Under the pieces are notes generated by a model that did no database searches, was not told the origin of the DNA, and saw nothing but the letters and a program-made list of their open reading frames with translations. Both the position numbers and the translations under genes were made by a program. A stretch of 64,000 nt of DNA from a virus: positions 1-64,000 of the IMG/VR virus record IMGVR_UViG_3300010938_000009, one strand, 5' to 3'. This document shows, piece by piece, positions 18,307-26,788 of the stretch. Each line of letters opens with the position of its first letter. Within the stretch, counting starts at the first letter, position 1.

Positions 18307-20049
18307 ATGGCTCAAAGAACAAGGTTAGCTGCGGTACTCAACGGGTTAGTCCGTAATGTAGACCTAACAGCAGACGAATTAGTAGTCAATTCGGTACGAT
18401 ATGGCGGTTTAGCTGGTACAGAACTAACTAAAACTATTTTAGATAGTTTAATAGCCAACTCTCACGCTGCAATGTCTGATAATCAGAACATAGTAGCTGG
18501 AGATGGATTAACAGGTGGCGGTTCGGGCGCAACAGTAACATTAAACGTAGGCGCAGGTTCTGGTATTACAGTTAACGCTAACGATATCGAAGTTAACAAT
18601 ACAGTAATTAGAACTAACGGAGCAAATGCTTTTTCTGCAAACCAAAGCATGGGTGGATTTAAGTTAACTAACTTAGCTACTCCTACTTCAGGAACAGACG
18701 CAGCTAATAAAGCTTACGTTGATAGCGCTGCAGGAACTTTAGGAGAATGGCAAAATTCTGCTTTAGATTATATAGTAAACAATACTCTAGCTCCTCCTAC
18801 AGAAGTATTAGGCGATAGATACATTCTATCTCATGATGGTGGAGTACCTCACGCTAATTATGATGGCGCTAGTGCTGGAGATATCGTAGAATTTAACGGT
18901 TCAGTTTGGGTAGCTACTACTCCTAGTATCGGATTCTTTATATCTTCTGATAATGACGCTGATAGATTATACTATTGGGGCGGAACAGCTTGGGAAGAGA
19001 AATTTTTCGAGAATACAACAGCTAGTACAGGTTTAACTAAGGTTGGTTCGGATATTAGATTAGACGCTTCTTCTGCTGGAGCCGGATTAGGTTTTTCTTC
19101 AGGAGTACTTAGTGCTAATGTTGATAACAGTACTATTGAAATTAACTCTGATACTTTAAGAGTTAAAGACTTAGGTATTACTACAGCTAAATTAGCTGAT
19201 GACTCTGTAGATAAAGATAAAATTAACGCTAACGTAGCTGGTAATGGTTTAGGTCAGAACGTAGACGGTTCACTAGAAGTTAAAGTGTCAGCTTCAGGCG
19301 CTATTATAATTAGCTCTGACGCTCTACAAATTAACTTAGAAGCTAGTAACCCCTCTCTACAAATTTCTAGTAATGAACTAGGATTAAAATTTGACCCTGC
19401 AGGAGCCTTAAGTAAAGTAGCTGCTGGAGTTAAAGTAAACGTAGACGATAGTTCTATCGAGATTGCTTCTAACGCTCTTAGAGTTAAAGCTGCTGGTATA
19501 ACTAACGCTATGTTAGCAGGTAGTATTGAAGATTCTAAATTGAATCAGATTACTACTGCTAATAAAGTAGCAGGTTCTGCGGTACAATTAAATTCTAATG
19601 CTTCTATTAGTAATGACTCAGGTTTAAAAGCTAATCATGTTCCTATGATTAAAATTCCTGGAATTGCTGGGGAAGCATTCGCCGCAAATACTACTTTCGC
19701 AGTAAGATTCGCTAAAGACGGAGAAACTGCTGGAAGACTTTATAAAGCAGATTTTGACGCTTCTACTGATGATAATTTTTACGTAATAGGAGTTATTCAA
19801 CCTAGTTCAGCTTTAAGTGCTGGTGATCCTATTGACTATATTATTCAAGGTGAAGTAGCTTTACTAGCTAATGATTCAGTTTTTGCTGCTGCTGAAATTG
19901 GAGAACCCGTTCATTTATTAGCTTCTGGAGCTTTTGACGCTCTTGCAGCTATTACTTATACTGCTAACAAAGCTTCTGTAAAATTTGCAATGGTAAAAAC
20001 AACATCAAGTATGTTGATTCAGTCAATGCAGTTCTATGGAATAAATTAA
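18307..20049 (+). CDS. tail fibre protein with collar-type repeat motif
   Basis: 580 residues. Contains the widespread fibre motif GGFKLTNLATPTSGTD followed by AANKAYVDSA near residue 125, which marks beta-helical shaft sections. Two later shaft repeats (SANVDNSTIEINSDTLRV and VNVDDSSIEIASNALRV) share the same template, as do LGITTAKLADDS and AGITNAMLAGS. An aromatic patch (DADRLYYWGGTAWEEKF) near 220 resembles small carbohydrate-binding or DUF2793-like inserts. The C-terminal 120 residues are a globular domain also seen at the end of the 15390 gene. Confidence 0.8.
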   Translation: MAQRTRLAAVLNGLVRNVDLTADELVVNSVRYGGLAGTELTKTILDSLIANSHAAMSDNQNIVAGDGLTGGGSGATVTLNVGAGSGITVNANDIEVNNTVIRTNGANAFSANQSMGGFKLTNLATPTSGTDAANKAYVDSAAGTLGEWQNSALDYIVNNTLAPPTEVLGDRYILSHDGGVPHANYDGASAGDIVEFNGSVWVATTPSIGFFISSDNDADRLYYWGGTAWEEKFFENTTASTGLTKVGSDIRLDASSAGAGLGFSSGVLSANVDNSTIEINSDTLRVKDLGITTAKLADDSVDKDKINANVAGNGLGQNVDGSLEVKVSASGAIIISSDALQINLEASNPSLQISSNELGLKFDPAGALSKVAAGVKVNVDDSSIEIASNALRVKAAGITNAMLAGSIEDSKLNQITTANKVAGSAVQLNSNASISNDSGLKANHVPMIKIPGIAGEAFAANTTFAVRFAKDGETAGRLYKADFDASTDDNFYVIGVIQPSSALSAGDPIDYIIQGEVALLANDSVFAAAEIGEPVHLLASGAFDALAAITYTANKASVKFAMVKTTSSMLIQSMQFYGIN

Positions 20050-20059
20050 GTTTAAATTC

Positions 20060-20078
20060 AGGGAGCTTTATGCTCCCT
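20060..20078 (+). terminator. hairpin after fibre gene (possible weak terminator)
   Basis: Perfect 7-bp stem AGGGAGC / GCTCCCT with a TTTAT loop, in the 46-base gap between the 18307 and 20096 genes. It is followed by ATTTAAC rather than a run of T, so it is either a weak terminator or an mRNA-processing or stability element that lowers expression of the downstream small fibre genes. Confidence 0.5.
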
Positions 20079-20095
20079 ATTTAACGAGGATTATA

Positions 20096-20401
20096 ATGGC
20101 TAAATTTTTAAAACTAGTAAACGGTATACCTAGAATGGTTGAAGTAGGCGCTGGAGATCCAGCCTATGACGAATCATTATATTACAATTCAGGTCTAGCA
20201 GCAAATACTAATATAACTTTACCTAATAGTGGAAGTTTTAGTGACGCTTCAGCTAAAGATTTACTAGTTATACTTAACGCTACAGTAGTAGAAGTTACAA
20301 GAGACTTTGAAGTTGTAGGCGCAGGTCCTACTTATACTCAAATAAAATTTATTTACGATTTACCCAATGATTCGGTTGTTCGTTTCAAGAAAAATATTTA
20401 A
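20096..20401 (+). CDS. small fibre-module protein (paralogue of a domain in the 15390 fibre)
   Basis: 101 residues. The segment YDESLYYNSGLAANTNITLP through IKFIYDLPNDSVVRFKK is colinear with YDERILFPTGLAALSNITIP through IKFTYDLTDDSEIHFRK in the 901-residue fibre, so one small beta domain exists both fused and free. RBS ACGAGGATTATA. It may be a soluble partner, an accessory tip, or a relic of a longer fibre. Confidence 0.65.
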   Translation: MAKFLKLVNGIPRMVEVGAGDPAYDESLYYNSGLAANTNITLPNSGSFSDASAKDLLVILNATVVEVTRDFEVVGAGPTYTQIKFIYDLPNDSVVRFKKNI

Positions 20402-20403
20402 TA

Positions 20404-20595
20404 ATGTCATTAAAAGAAGCTTCTAATACTCAATACTGGAATACTATTCCTAAGAAATGTAAAAATTGTATTAAAGCTATTTATACTAAAGAAGAAAATA
20501 AAACGTATTATCAATGTAGTATGTATGGAAAATTTAAAAAAGATTGCAATTTAAAAGTACAGGAAAGGAAACTACCTAAGCCTGAAGAAATTTAA
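20404..20595 (+). CDS. small Cys-containing hypothetical protein
   Basis: 63 residues with four cysteines (KCKNCIKA ... YYQCSMYGKFKKDCNL), spaced like a small zinc-binding knuckle, and a basic C-terminus. ATG two bases after the preceding stop, so it is translationally coupled. It lies immediately before homing-endonuclease remains, so it may have arrived with that element. Function not recognised. Confidence 0.5.
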   Translation: MSLKEASNTQYWNTIPKKCKNCIKAIYTKEENKTYYQCSMYGKFKKDCNLKVQERKLPKPEEI

Positions 20596-20610
20596 TTCTA
20601 TTACTCCCAA

Positions 20611-20620
20611 TGCTATAATA
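20611..20620 (+). promoter_or_regulatory. possible extended -10 promoter element TGCTATAATA
   Basis: TGC-TATAAT-A is an extended -10 sequence; no good -35 lies 17 bases upstream. The identical 10-mer recurs at 25644-25653 in another rightward intergenic gap, which raises its credibility as a real promoter element. It would drive the 21023 fibre gene. Confidence 0.35.
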
Positions 20621-20689
20621 TATATTTGGGTGATGGTGGAGATAGTCTAAAACCTATTAAAAGTAAAAATATTTTAACAAATGAAATAA

Positions 20690-21006
20690 AATTTTTACGA
20701 TTCTATAGCTCAAGCTACTTCTGAAATATTTAACAAAAATGGAATAATTAGAACTCTAAAAGGCAAAAAGCTTATTTATAAAAATCATTTATGGTATTAT
20801 TTAGATAATGATTTTAAAAAAATAGAAAAAAGAGTCTACACTAAAACAAAAAAATTAGAAGAATTGATATAAATACAAAAGAAATCGTGATATACAAATC
20901 AATGTCAGAAGCTGCTAGAGCAGGATTTGATAGAAAATCTATATATTATTGTTGCATTAAATCCCAAGAATTTCATAGAAATTTTTATTGGGAATATGAA
21001 ATTTAA
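20690..21006 (+). pseudogene. remnant of a homing endonuclease C-terminus (two NUMOD1-like repeats, frameshifted)
   Basis: The 427-base gap before the 21023 gene is not empty. In one frame (20690-20872) it encodes YDSIAQATSEIFNKNGIIRT, then LKGKKLIYKNHLWYY. In another frame (20866-21006) it encodes IYKSMSEAARAGFDRKSIYY, then CCIKSQEFHRNFYWEYE. Each is a short HTH unit of the form hydrophobic-S-x-x-EA-x-x-x-G-x-x-x-x-x-I-x-x-x-x-K...W-Y, as in the DNA-binding repeats at the end of HNH and GIY-YIG homing endonucleases. There is no start codon, and a one-base frame change near 20868 separates them. The catalytic domain is absent. Confidence 0.6.
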
Positions 21007-21022
21007 TAAAAGGAGATAACAA

Positions 21023-24000
21023 ATGCCTCAAATTCCATCAAGTCAAGGAAGCCCTCAAGCGTCGAATATCGCCGTGCAAGGTGCTCTACCTTTAATTGGT
21101 ACGCCGTCTAGAGAAAACGGACAATCAGTTCTAAATTCTATAGATGCGTCATTAGCCAAACTATATGAAGATCGTAATGTACTACTAGCAGGTGGAGGTA
21201 ACATAACCTTTACAGGCACTCAACTACAATTTACTGAAGATCTTTTTATACATATAAATTCACAAGTAGGTGGAGGTACTCCTACTGTAATTAATCTAGG
21301 AGCTGCTACTCTAGATCTATCTGCTAATAATCGTATGGCTTATGCAGTTATTGATAGAGATCTAGGTACAGGTACTATTACTGATGACTCAGCTACTCTC
21401 CCTGCTGTACTAGCAGCTAACGTAGAAGTATTTCTAATAGCTAAACGTATAGATAATGCAGACGCTACTAAAAGAGTTTACTTTCTAGATGGTAGCACTA
21501 TAGGCGAAGGCGGTACTTCTAAATTATATGCTGGCGGTTCAGGTAGCTCTACTTTAATAGTTAAAGATGAGGGTACTAATGTAGATACAGCCGTAACAAC
21601 TTTAAATTTTACTGGAGCTGGAGTTACAGTTACTAACCCTAGTGCTGGAGTAGTTGATATAAATATTTCAGGAGGCGGTTCTGGAGGCGGAGGAGGCGGA
21701 GGAAGTCCTGAAGATCTTCTTACAAGAGAAGAAGCTGGACAATTACCTACTCAAATCCCTAATACTATAATCGATCCTTTTAATAATGAAGTCGGTGATA
21801 ATTCTAATAGAACCAATACTGAAGAAGTTCAATCTGCTCTTAGATTAGTAGTAGGTCAAACTACAGGCTATAAAGAATATGAATTTGAAACCTCTACGAA
21901 TCCAATTGCTAATGTAGATGGAAGAATTAGAGCGGTTATTCCTGCTTACGCTCCAATAGCTGAAGCGATTTCAGGAAACTTAATTAAAATAAGCGGTAAT
22001 GTAACTAATATCTTCAGTACTGCTAGTAAAATCATAATCGCTAAACAAATAGATCAATTAGGAAGAGATAATTATATACATTTAATTGATACCGATAATA
22101 AACCTGCGGTATTGGCTTTAAGTAACGTAACTTATAATAGCGGTACAGGTAATACTGAATTAACCGTAACTAATCCCAACTCTTTAGATTTAGACATGGG
22201 TATTTCAGCGGCTAATATTCCCGAACAATTAAGAGTATTTCCGTACAGTTTAACCGTAGAAGCTTCAGGCAATGGTTTAGCTAACTTAGAAGAACTTGAA
22301 TTAGATGATGCTCATGCTATTGATACCGTAAGCATTCCTGGTGAAAATACTTTAAGACAAATTGGAAGTCTTTCTGGGAGTATTCAAAGAACCGATTATG
22401 CTAGATCTCCAAACGGTCAATATTTTGTAATAAGAGCACTAGAAAAAACATCAGGGAATTCACTTTTTCACTGGTTTTATTCTGTAGACAGAGGTCAAAC
22501 ATGGACAAAATTTCCAACAACAAAAAGCAACAACATCGATCAAGGAGATGAACTAGGAGATAATCTACACAACTTACATTCTGGTCAAATAGTTGTTTCT
22601 AATAATGGAAAAATGTTTAGCACTTATTCGTTTTTTAACACTGTGTATGAAATTAGAGGAGTGTACGCCGATTTAACAGCAATGACTCCTACACTAACAG
22701 ACACAGCAGACCATGGAGCTGGAGCAGGAATAATTCATCAATACGGTGCGTTCGATAAAACGGCTCAAGTTGCAGCAGATTTAACTGATTTAAGTTTTAT
22801 TGCCGTATTATCAAAACAAGCTAGCAGTGAAAATTTTAGAATAAGATGGTTTTCTAATGGAGGAGCTACTAATTTAGGAGCTTTAACTTCTGATGTTACT
22901 CATAACCCTTCTACAAGTATCGCTGGATTTTGGATATCCGGCACTAGTCCCAATAGAAGAACACATGTGGTTTATAGAAATAGTGCTACTAGTATTTTAT
23001 ATAACAGATATACAGAAGGAAACTATAGTACCGCTACGGTTTCTGGAACTACTGTACATTCAGGAAATAGGACCATAATAGGATTTGGATCTAATTCAGA
23101 TTATGGATTAATTCTTTTTAGAGACTCTTCTAATCTTCCTTATTTTAGACATATTAATAATTCTTCAGAATCTATTTCATCAGAGTTTTCTTTAAGTAGT
23201 TTGGCAACAGACTTGTTTACAGGAACAGGAACAGAGGGGGATAAAACTCTTCATAAAGTTATAAACGGAAGGGTTAAATTCAGAACGAACACTCATGCCT
23301 TTATATGCTTAGATATGGTTCACCCAGACGGGGTGAGAAGACCTCATATATTTGAAGTGCAGGATATTACGAGTTATCAGGGAGAACACTTAACTCACAC
23401 TTCTGTTGCGGCACCAACTGAAACATTCAGAACTAATTCTTCAGAGCAACAAAAAAGCATGACGTTTTTAGCTAATGCTAACAGGGTTAGATCAATCACC
23501 GTAAGATTAAATAGTAACGGGATTATCGGACCTGGATACGAAATGCAAATGAAACTTTATGCAGTAACTCCAAACAATAATACAGGATTGCCTACAGGAG
23601 CAGTATTATATGTTTCAAATAATAAAATAGACCCTAATCTTTTAACTAAAAGTTCAAGTGGACAAGATGTTACCTTTAATTTTGATAATGTTAGTTTAAC
23701 AAACGGTTCTTATTATGCGTACGTTCTAGAAGGTACTCAGCCAATTGACGCTACAAACTTTGTAAAAGTATTTGGTGGCATTTCTTCTTATGCCGACGGT
23801 AGTGGTGGGAATTATAACGGTACATCATGGAGCGGATCTACATTTGATGCCTATTTTAGAATTAGTGGGGACTACAACAGAGAAATAGGAAATGCAGAAT
23901 CTTCTTCAAATTCAGTTTCCGGAGTAACTTTAGACAACTCTGAATCTCAAATAGAGATTATTGATTCAAATCAAATTCAATTTATTACCAGAAAAGAATT

Positions 24001-25129
24001 AAGACCTCTTAATGCAGATTCTTGGAAACCGTCTACCGGACATCCTTATAGAAGAGTTATTAATTTAAGTAACACTTTAGGTACTCAATCTACATACACT
24101 AATTTAGTACAAGCTGCTTATAAAGATTTTGATCCTTATTTAATATACAATGTAAGTCACGGTGGGGATGATTCTAACCGAATCAATATGACTACAGGAG
24201 CTTTAGAGGCTTCAGGTGTTGAAGGTGAAGACCGCTCAGGATGGAATCACACACTTTCAGCAGGTTCTACTCCAACCAGAACGACAAATGCTTCTTTTTT
24301 ATCAGGCTTTTGTACTGATTTTAACGGAAGTTCTCACTATAGAGCATATACTGATATGCATGGGTTTGACTTATATTCTTCCAGAGCTTTTGCTATAGAA
24401 GTCGAAGTACTTCCTGATGTCGTAACAGGCGGAGTTATGATTAGCCACTATGAAGTAGGGGGCGGTAATACGAGAGGGTGGGAGTTTAAATTCCTACCAG
24501 GCGGTGCTATTAGATTTTTAGCCGCAAACACTTCGGGCACAACATTAGCCGATGCGCAAACGAATACAGGATTTGCAACGGTTTCAACTTATCAGATTTA
24601 TAGAGTTATTTATTTAGGAAATAATACAGCTCCAAAAATATATAAATCATCCTCCCCAACGGGAACTTTTACAGAAGCGACGTATGCGTCTACTACTGCC
24701 TTTGTTTCAGGAAATACAGCATCAGCAGCAGAACTTGTTGTTGGAGCAAGAGGGGGATCTTCTAAATCCGAGTTTTATGATGGAAAAATAGGCTATACCA
24801 AGTTTATTAATGGTTCTTCTACTTTTGTTTATAACGGATTTAAAAACCAAGCTCCTGTAACCCAAATCCAAAACTTAGGTTCGAGTGTAGTAGGTGAACA
24901 ACAAATTGGACAAAACCGATCAACTCAAGATACTTTAGGTAACTATGACCGATTAGCTCAGTCTCGTCAAGACCGATCTTTAGTTGATACATTAGATCAA
25001 TATTTTGTTTATAAAAAAACAGGTATGACTAATACAGGTAACAAACCTGCTTTAAAAGTGACTCTTAATCGAGTTTCAAATGATGACCAAAAACGACTTC
25101 CTGGTCTAATTATGAAATGGGAAAAATAA
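21023..25129 (+). CDS. large tail fibre / receptor-binding protein with Asp-box and LamG-like domains
   Basis: 1368 residues, the largest protein of the window and the best candidate for host recognition. Order: N-terminal attachment region with a Gly-rich hinge near 225; a beta region; at about 465-500 a sialidase-type Asp box (FYSVDRGQTWTKFP); at about 800-940 a jelly-roll-like segment (MQMKLYAVTPNNNTGLPTG); at about 1080-1290 a concanavalin/LamG-like lectin domain (CTDFNGSSHYRAYTD, FAIEVEVLP, LVVGARGG, YDGKIGYTKF); then a conserved 90-residue tail (GEQQIGQNRSTQDTL ... LPGLIMKWEK). The tail and part of the LamG domain are duplicated downstream as an orphan. RBS AAAAGGAGATAACA. Confidence 0.82.
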   Translation: MPQIPSSQGSPQASNIAVQGALPLIGTPSRENGQSVLNSIDASLAKLYEDRNVLLAGGGNITFTGTQLQFTEDLFIHINSQVGGGTPTVINLGAATLDLSANNRMAYAVIDRDLGTGTITDDSATLPAVLAANVEVFLIAKRIDNADATKRVYFLDGSTIGEGGTSKLYAGGSGSSTLIVKDEGTNVDTAVTTLNFTGAGVTVTNPSAGVVDINISGGGSGGGGGGGSPEDLLTREEAGQLPTQIPNTIIDPFNNEVGDNSNRTNTEEVQSALRLVVGQTTGYKEYEFETSTNPIANVDGRIRAVIPAYAPIAEAISGNLIKISGNVTNIFSTASKIIIAKQIDQLGRDNYIHLIDTDNKPAVLALSNVTYNSGTGNTELTVTNPNSLDLDMGISAANIPEQLRVFPYSLTVEASGNGLANLEELELDDAHAIDTVSIPGENTLRQIGSLSGSIQRTDYARSPNGQYFVIRALEKTSGNSLFHWFYSVDRGQTWTKFPTTKSNNIDQGDELGDNLHNLHSGQIVVSNNGKMFSTYSFFNTVYEIRGVYADLTAMTPTLTDTADHGAGAGIIHQYGAFDKTAQVAADLTDLSFIAVLSKQASSENFRIRWFSNGGATNLGALTSDVTHNPSTSIAGFWISGTSPNRRTHVVYRNSATSILYNRYTEGNYSTATVSGTTVHSGNRTIIGFGSNSDYGLILFRDSSNLPYFRHINNSSESISSEFSLSSLATDLFTGTGTEGDKTLHKVINGRVKFRTNTHAFICLDMVHPDGVRRPHIFEVQDITSYQGEHLTHTSVAAPTETFRTNSSEQQKSMTFLANANRVRSITVRLNSNGIIGPGYEMQMKLYAVTPNNNTGLPTGAVLYVSNNKIDPNLLTKSSSGQDVTFNFDNVSLTNGSYYAYVLEGTQPIDATNFVKVFGGISSYADGSGGNYNGTSWSGSTFDAYFRISGDYNREIGNAESSSNSVSGVTLDNSESQIEIIDSNQIQFITRKELRPLNADSWKPSTGHPYRRVINLSNTLGTQSTYTNLVQAAYKDFDPYLIYNVSHGGDDSNRINMTTGALEASGVEGEDRSGWNHTLSAGSTPTRTTNASFLSGFCTDFNGSSHYRAYTDMHGFDLYSSRAFAIEVEVLPDVVTGGVMISHYEVGGGNTRGWEFKFLPGGAIRFLAANTSGTTLADAQTNTGFATVSTYQIYRVIYLGNNTAPKIYKSSSPTGTFTEATYASTTAFVSGNTASAAELVVGARGGSSKSEFYDGKIGYTKFINGSSTFVYNGFKNQAPVTQIQNLGSSVVGEQQIGQNRSTQDTLGNYDRLAQSRQDRSLVDTLDQYFVYKKTGMTNTGNKPALKVTLNRVSNDDQKRLPGLIMKWEK

Positions 25130-25168
25130 CGGAGATTAAAAATATCAAGATTAATCAAACAAGACTAA

Positions 25169-25579
25169 ACAGGAACTACTAAAATAGTTAAAATTGGAAG
25201 TAATGCGGCTGGATCTAGTTTCTATGATGGAAGACTAGGATATTTTAAATTTAATAACGGATCTTCTACATTTAATTATCCTGGTTGGTATTCTCAAGCT
25301 CCTGTTACGAATATTCAAAATCTTGGAACTAGCATTTTCGGAGAGCAACAAATTGGTAATAACTTAACTACTCAAAATGCTACTTCGGGTAACTATAACC
25401 GTCTTGTAACATCTCAATCTGACCGCTCTAAGGTAGATGCGTACGAGTTATATGCTACTGTGGCTAAATCCATGACAAATACAGGTAATGAAACTTCGGT
25501 AAAAGTAACTATGAATAGACAATCGAATAACAATGAATCATCTATTCCTGGTTTAATATTTAAATTCGAAAAAGAATAA
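25169..25579 (+). pseudogene. orphan C-terminal fibre cassette (second, divergent tip)
   Basis: Open frame without a start codon, beginning just after a TAA at 25166. It reads KIGSNAAGSSFYDGRLGYFKF, then NNGSSTF, QAPVTNIQNLGTS, GEQQIGNNLTTQNA and ends IPGLIFKFEK. This aligns end to end with the last about 135 residues of the 1368-residue fibre (YDGKIGYTKFINGSSTF ... QAPVTQIQNLGSS ... GEQQIGQNRSTQ), with roughly half the residues changed. No RBS or ATG is visible, so it is not expressed by itself. It may be a reserve tip for recombination or the stump of a replaced fibre gene. Confidence 0.72.
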
Positions 25580-25643
25580 TCCAAAACAGCAATTGATGGT
25601 TCTAATATGGAAGGTTATAACGTAAGGTTTAATAAATAACTCT

Positions 25644-25653
25644 TGCTATAATA
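25644..25653 (+). promoter_or_regulatory. possible extended -10 promoter TGCTATAATA
   Basis: Same 10-mer as at 20611-20620, placed 20 bases before the ATG of the 59-residue gene at 25673. The -35 region is poor, as expected for an extended -10 promoter. Would start transcription of the small gene, Dps-like and endolysin genes. Confidence 0.4.
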
Positions 25654-25672
25654 ACTACTATAACGTATAATT

Positions 25673-25852
25673 ATGAAAGATATTGTAGATAAAAAGTCTA
25701 GGTTACTGTTTTGCTATGACAACCTTTATAATATGTATAAAAGGAATTATATAAAAAGGTTTAAAGATTTAAAACTAGTAACTTTTAACTTAACTTTTGA
25801 ACAAATAAACGGCATTAGAAAAAAACGGCAAAGAAGAATTACTGAGGAGTAA
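25673..25852 (+). CDS. small basic hypothetical protein, 59 residues
   Basis: ATG at 25673 to TAA at 25850: MKDIVDKKSRLLFCYDNLYN, then MYKRNYIKRFKDL, ending RKKRQRRITEE. Strongly basic, probably nucleic-acid or membrane-surface associated. Preceded by a promoter-like element and followed directly by the RBS (GAGGAG) of the Dps-like gene, which lies inside its last codons. No family recognised. Confidence 0.5.
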   Translation: MKDIVDKKSRLLFCYDNLYNMYKRNYIKRFKDLKLVTFNLTFEQINGIRKKRQRRITEE

Positions 25853-25855
25853 ACA

Positions 25856-26281
25856 ATGGAACAAATAGCTTTTATTAAACCTATTATAGCTTTAAGAGTA
25901 TTACAGTTATATTACCATAACGCACACTTACTAGTTAAAGGACCTACCTTTCTAAGTGATCATAACTTACTAAGTGAGTTCTATAAAGGTATAGAACTAG
26001 AGTTTGATAGCCTATCAGAATATATGATAGCTACTTTAGGTACTAACAGTTATGATACTGTAGCTATAGCTAATATACTATCAGAAAAACTAGCTATGCT
26101 AGGTCCTGCTTATAATGATACTACTATGATGTACTCTGTAGCTCTACAACTAGAACAAGAACTACAAGCTACTCTAATAGAACTAAATAGCCAAGCTACT
26201 CTAGGTTTACAGAACCTAATAGGAGCTATAGCAGAAGCTAGTGACATTAGAAAATATAAGATTCAACAAAGAGTTAGTTAA
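25856..26281 (+). CDS. Dps-like ferritin-fold protein
   Basis: 141 residues of four-helix-bundle character. The segment YYHNAHLLVKGPTFLSDH, then NLLSEFYKGIELEFDSLSE follows the Dps ferroxidase pattern: H24 (in HLLVKGPTF, like E. coli HWNMRGANF), H36 twelve residues later, D51 and E55 (D-x-x-x-E on the next helix). Dps proteins oxidise and store iron, detoxify peroxide and may coat DNA. The equivalent of E. coli Dps D67 is Ser, with Glu next to it. It lies between fibre genes and the endolysin and overlaps the latter by one base. Ferroxidase activity is inferred from ligands only. Confidence 0.72.
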   Translation: MEQIAFIKPIIALRVLQLYYHNAHLLVKGPTFLSDHNLLSEFYKGIELEFDSLSEYMIATLGTNSYDTVAIANILSEKLAMLGPAYNDTTMMYSVALQLEQELQATLIELNSQATLGLQNLIGAIAEASDIRKYKIQQRVS

Positions 26282-26727
26282 TGAGTAATAATACTTGGTT
26301 AATTTCTAAATACTTTACAGAAAAAGAAGTAAATCCAAATAATTACCCATTAACAGAAGAACTAAAGCAGAACTTACAGAAACTAATAATTAAAATGGAC
26401 GTAGTAAGAGATACTTTAGGTAAACCTATAATAGTTACTAGTTGTTTAAGAGCTTTAGCTGATCAACAAAGAATTAACCCTACAGCTCCTAAATCAGCTC
26501 ACCTAGAAGGTTTAGCAATAGATTTTGTAGTTAAAGGTATGACAGTAGACGAAGTGTTGGATATATTGCAACCTTCTTGTCATATTATGGGATTTGCTCT
26601 AGAAAATAACGGTTCAGTAAAAAGAATAAAAGAAAATGGAGGTAACGTAAGCCAACCTAGAAATTGGGTACACTTACAAGTTAAACCTCTAGCTAGGCCG
26701 CCTCAGTGGCGGATTTTTAACCCTTAG
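26281..26727 (+). CDS. M15-family peptidase, probable endolysin
   Basis: Zinc peptidase that would cut the peptide part of peptidoglycan. 148 residues with the M15A ligand set H74 and D81 in SAHLEGLAIDF and H131 in NWVHLQV. The preceding TSCLRALADQQ segment matches the SGYRS-x-x-x-N helix start of the family. There is no signal peptide, so release would need a holin or the phage particle. It is the last-but-one gene of the structural operon and translationally coupled to the Dps-like gene. It could alternatively be a virion-associated lysin. Confidence 0.85.
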   Translation: MSNNTWLISKYFTEKEVNPNNYPLTEELKQNLQKLIIKMDVVRDTLGKPIIVTSCLRALADQQRINPTAPKSAHLEGLAIDFVVKGMTVDEVLDILQPSCHIMGFALENNGSVKRIKENGGNVSQPRNWVHLQVKPLARPPQWRIFNP

Positions 26728-26728
26728 T

Positions 26729-26760
26729 AATTATAGTTTACGGCCTAAACGATTATAATT
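26729..26760 (+). other. intergenic hairpin with embedded -10-like sequence
   Basis: AATTATA-GTTTA / TAAAC-(GAT)-TATAATT forms a 12-bp stem with a 3-base bulge and CGGCC loop, between the endolysin and the 26789 gene. The right arm contains TATAAT (26754-26759), and a 12-base palindrome AATTGTACAATT (26766-26777) abuts the GGAGG of the next gene. Could be an attenuator or a weak internal promoter; low certainty. Confidence 0.3.
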
Positions 26761-26788
26761 ATTAAAATTGTACAATTGGAGGAATTAA

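Noticed and set aside
22893-24398. Short plus-strand frames inside the large fibre gene
   Set aside because: Out-of-frame shadows; the fibre frame has clear domain content across this range.
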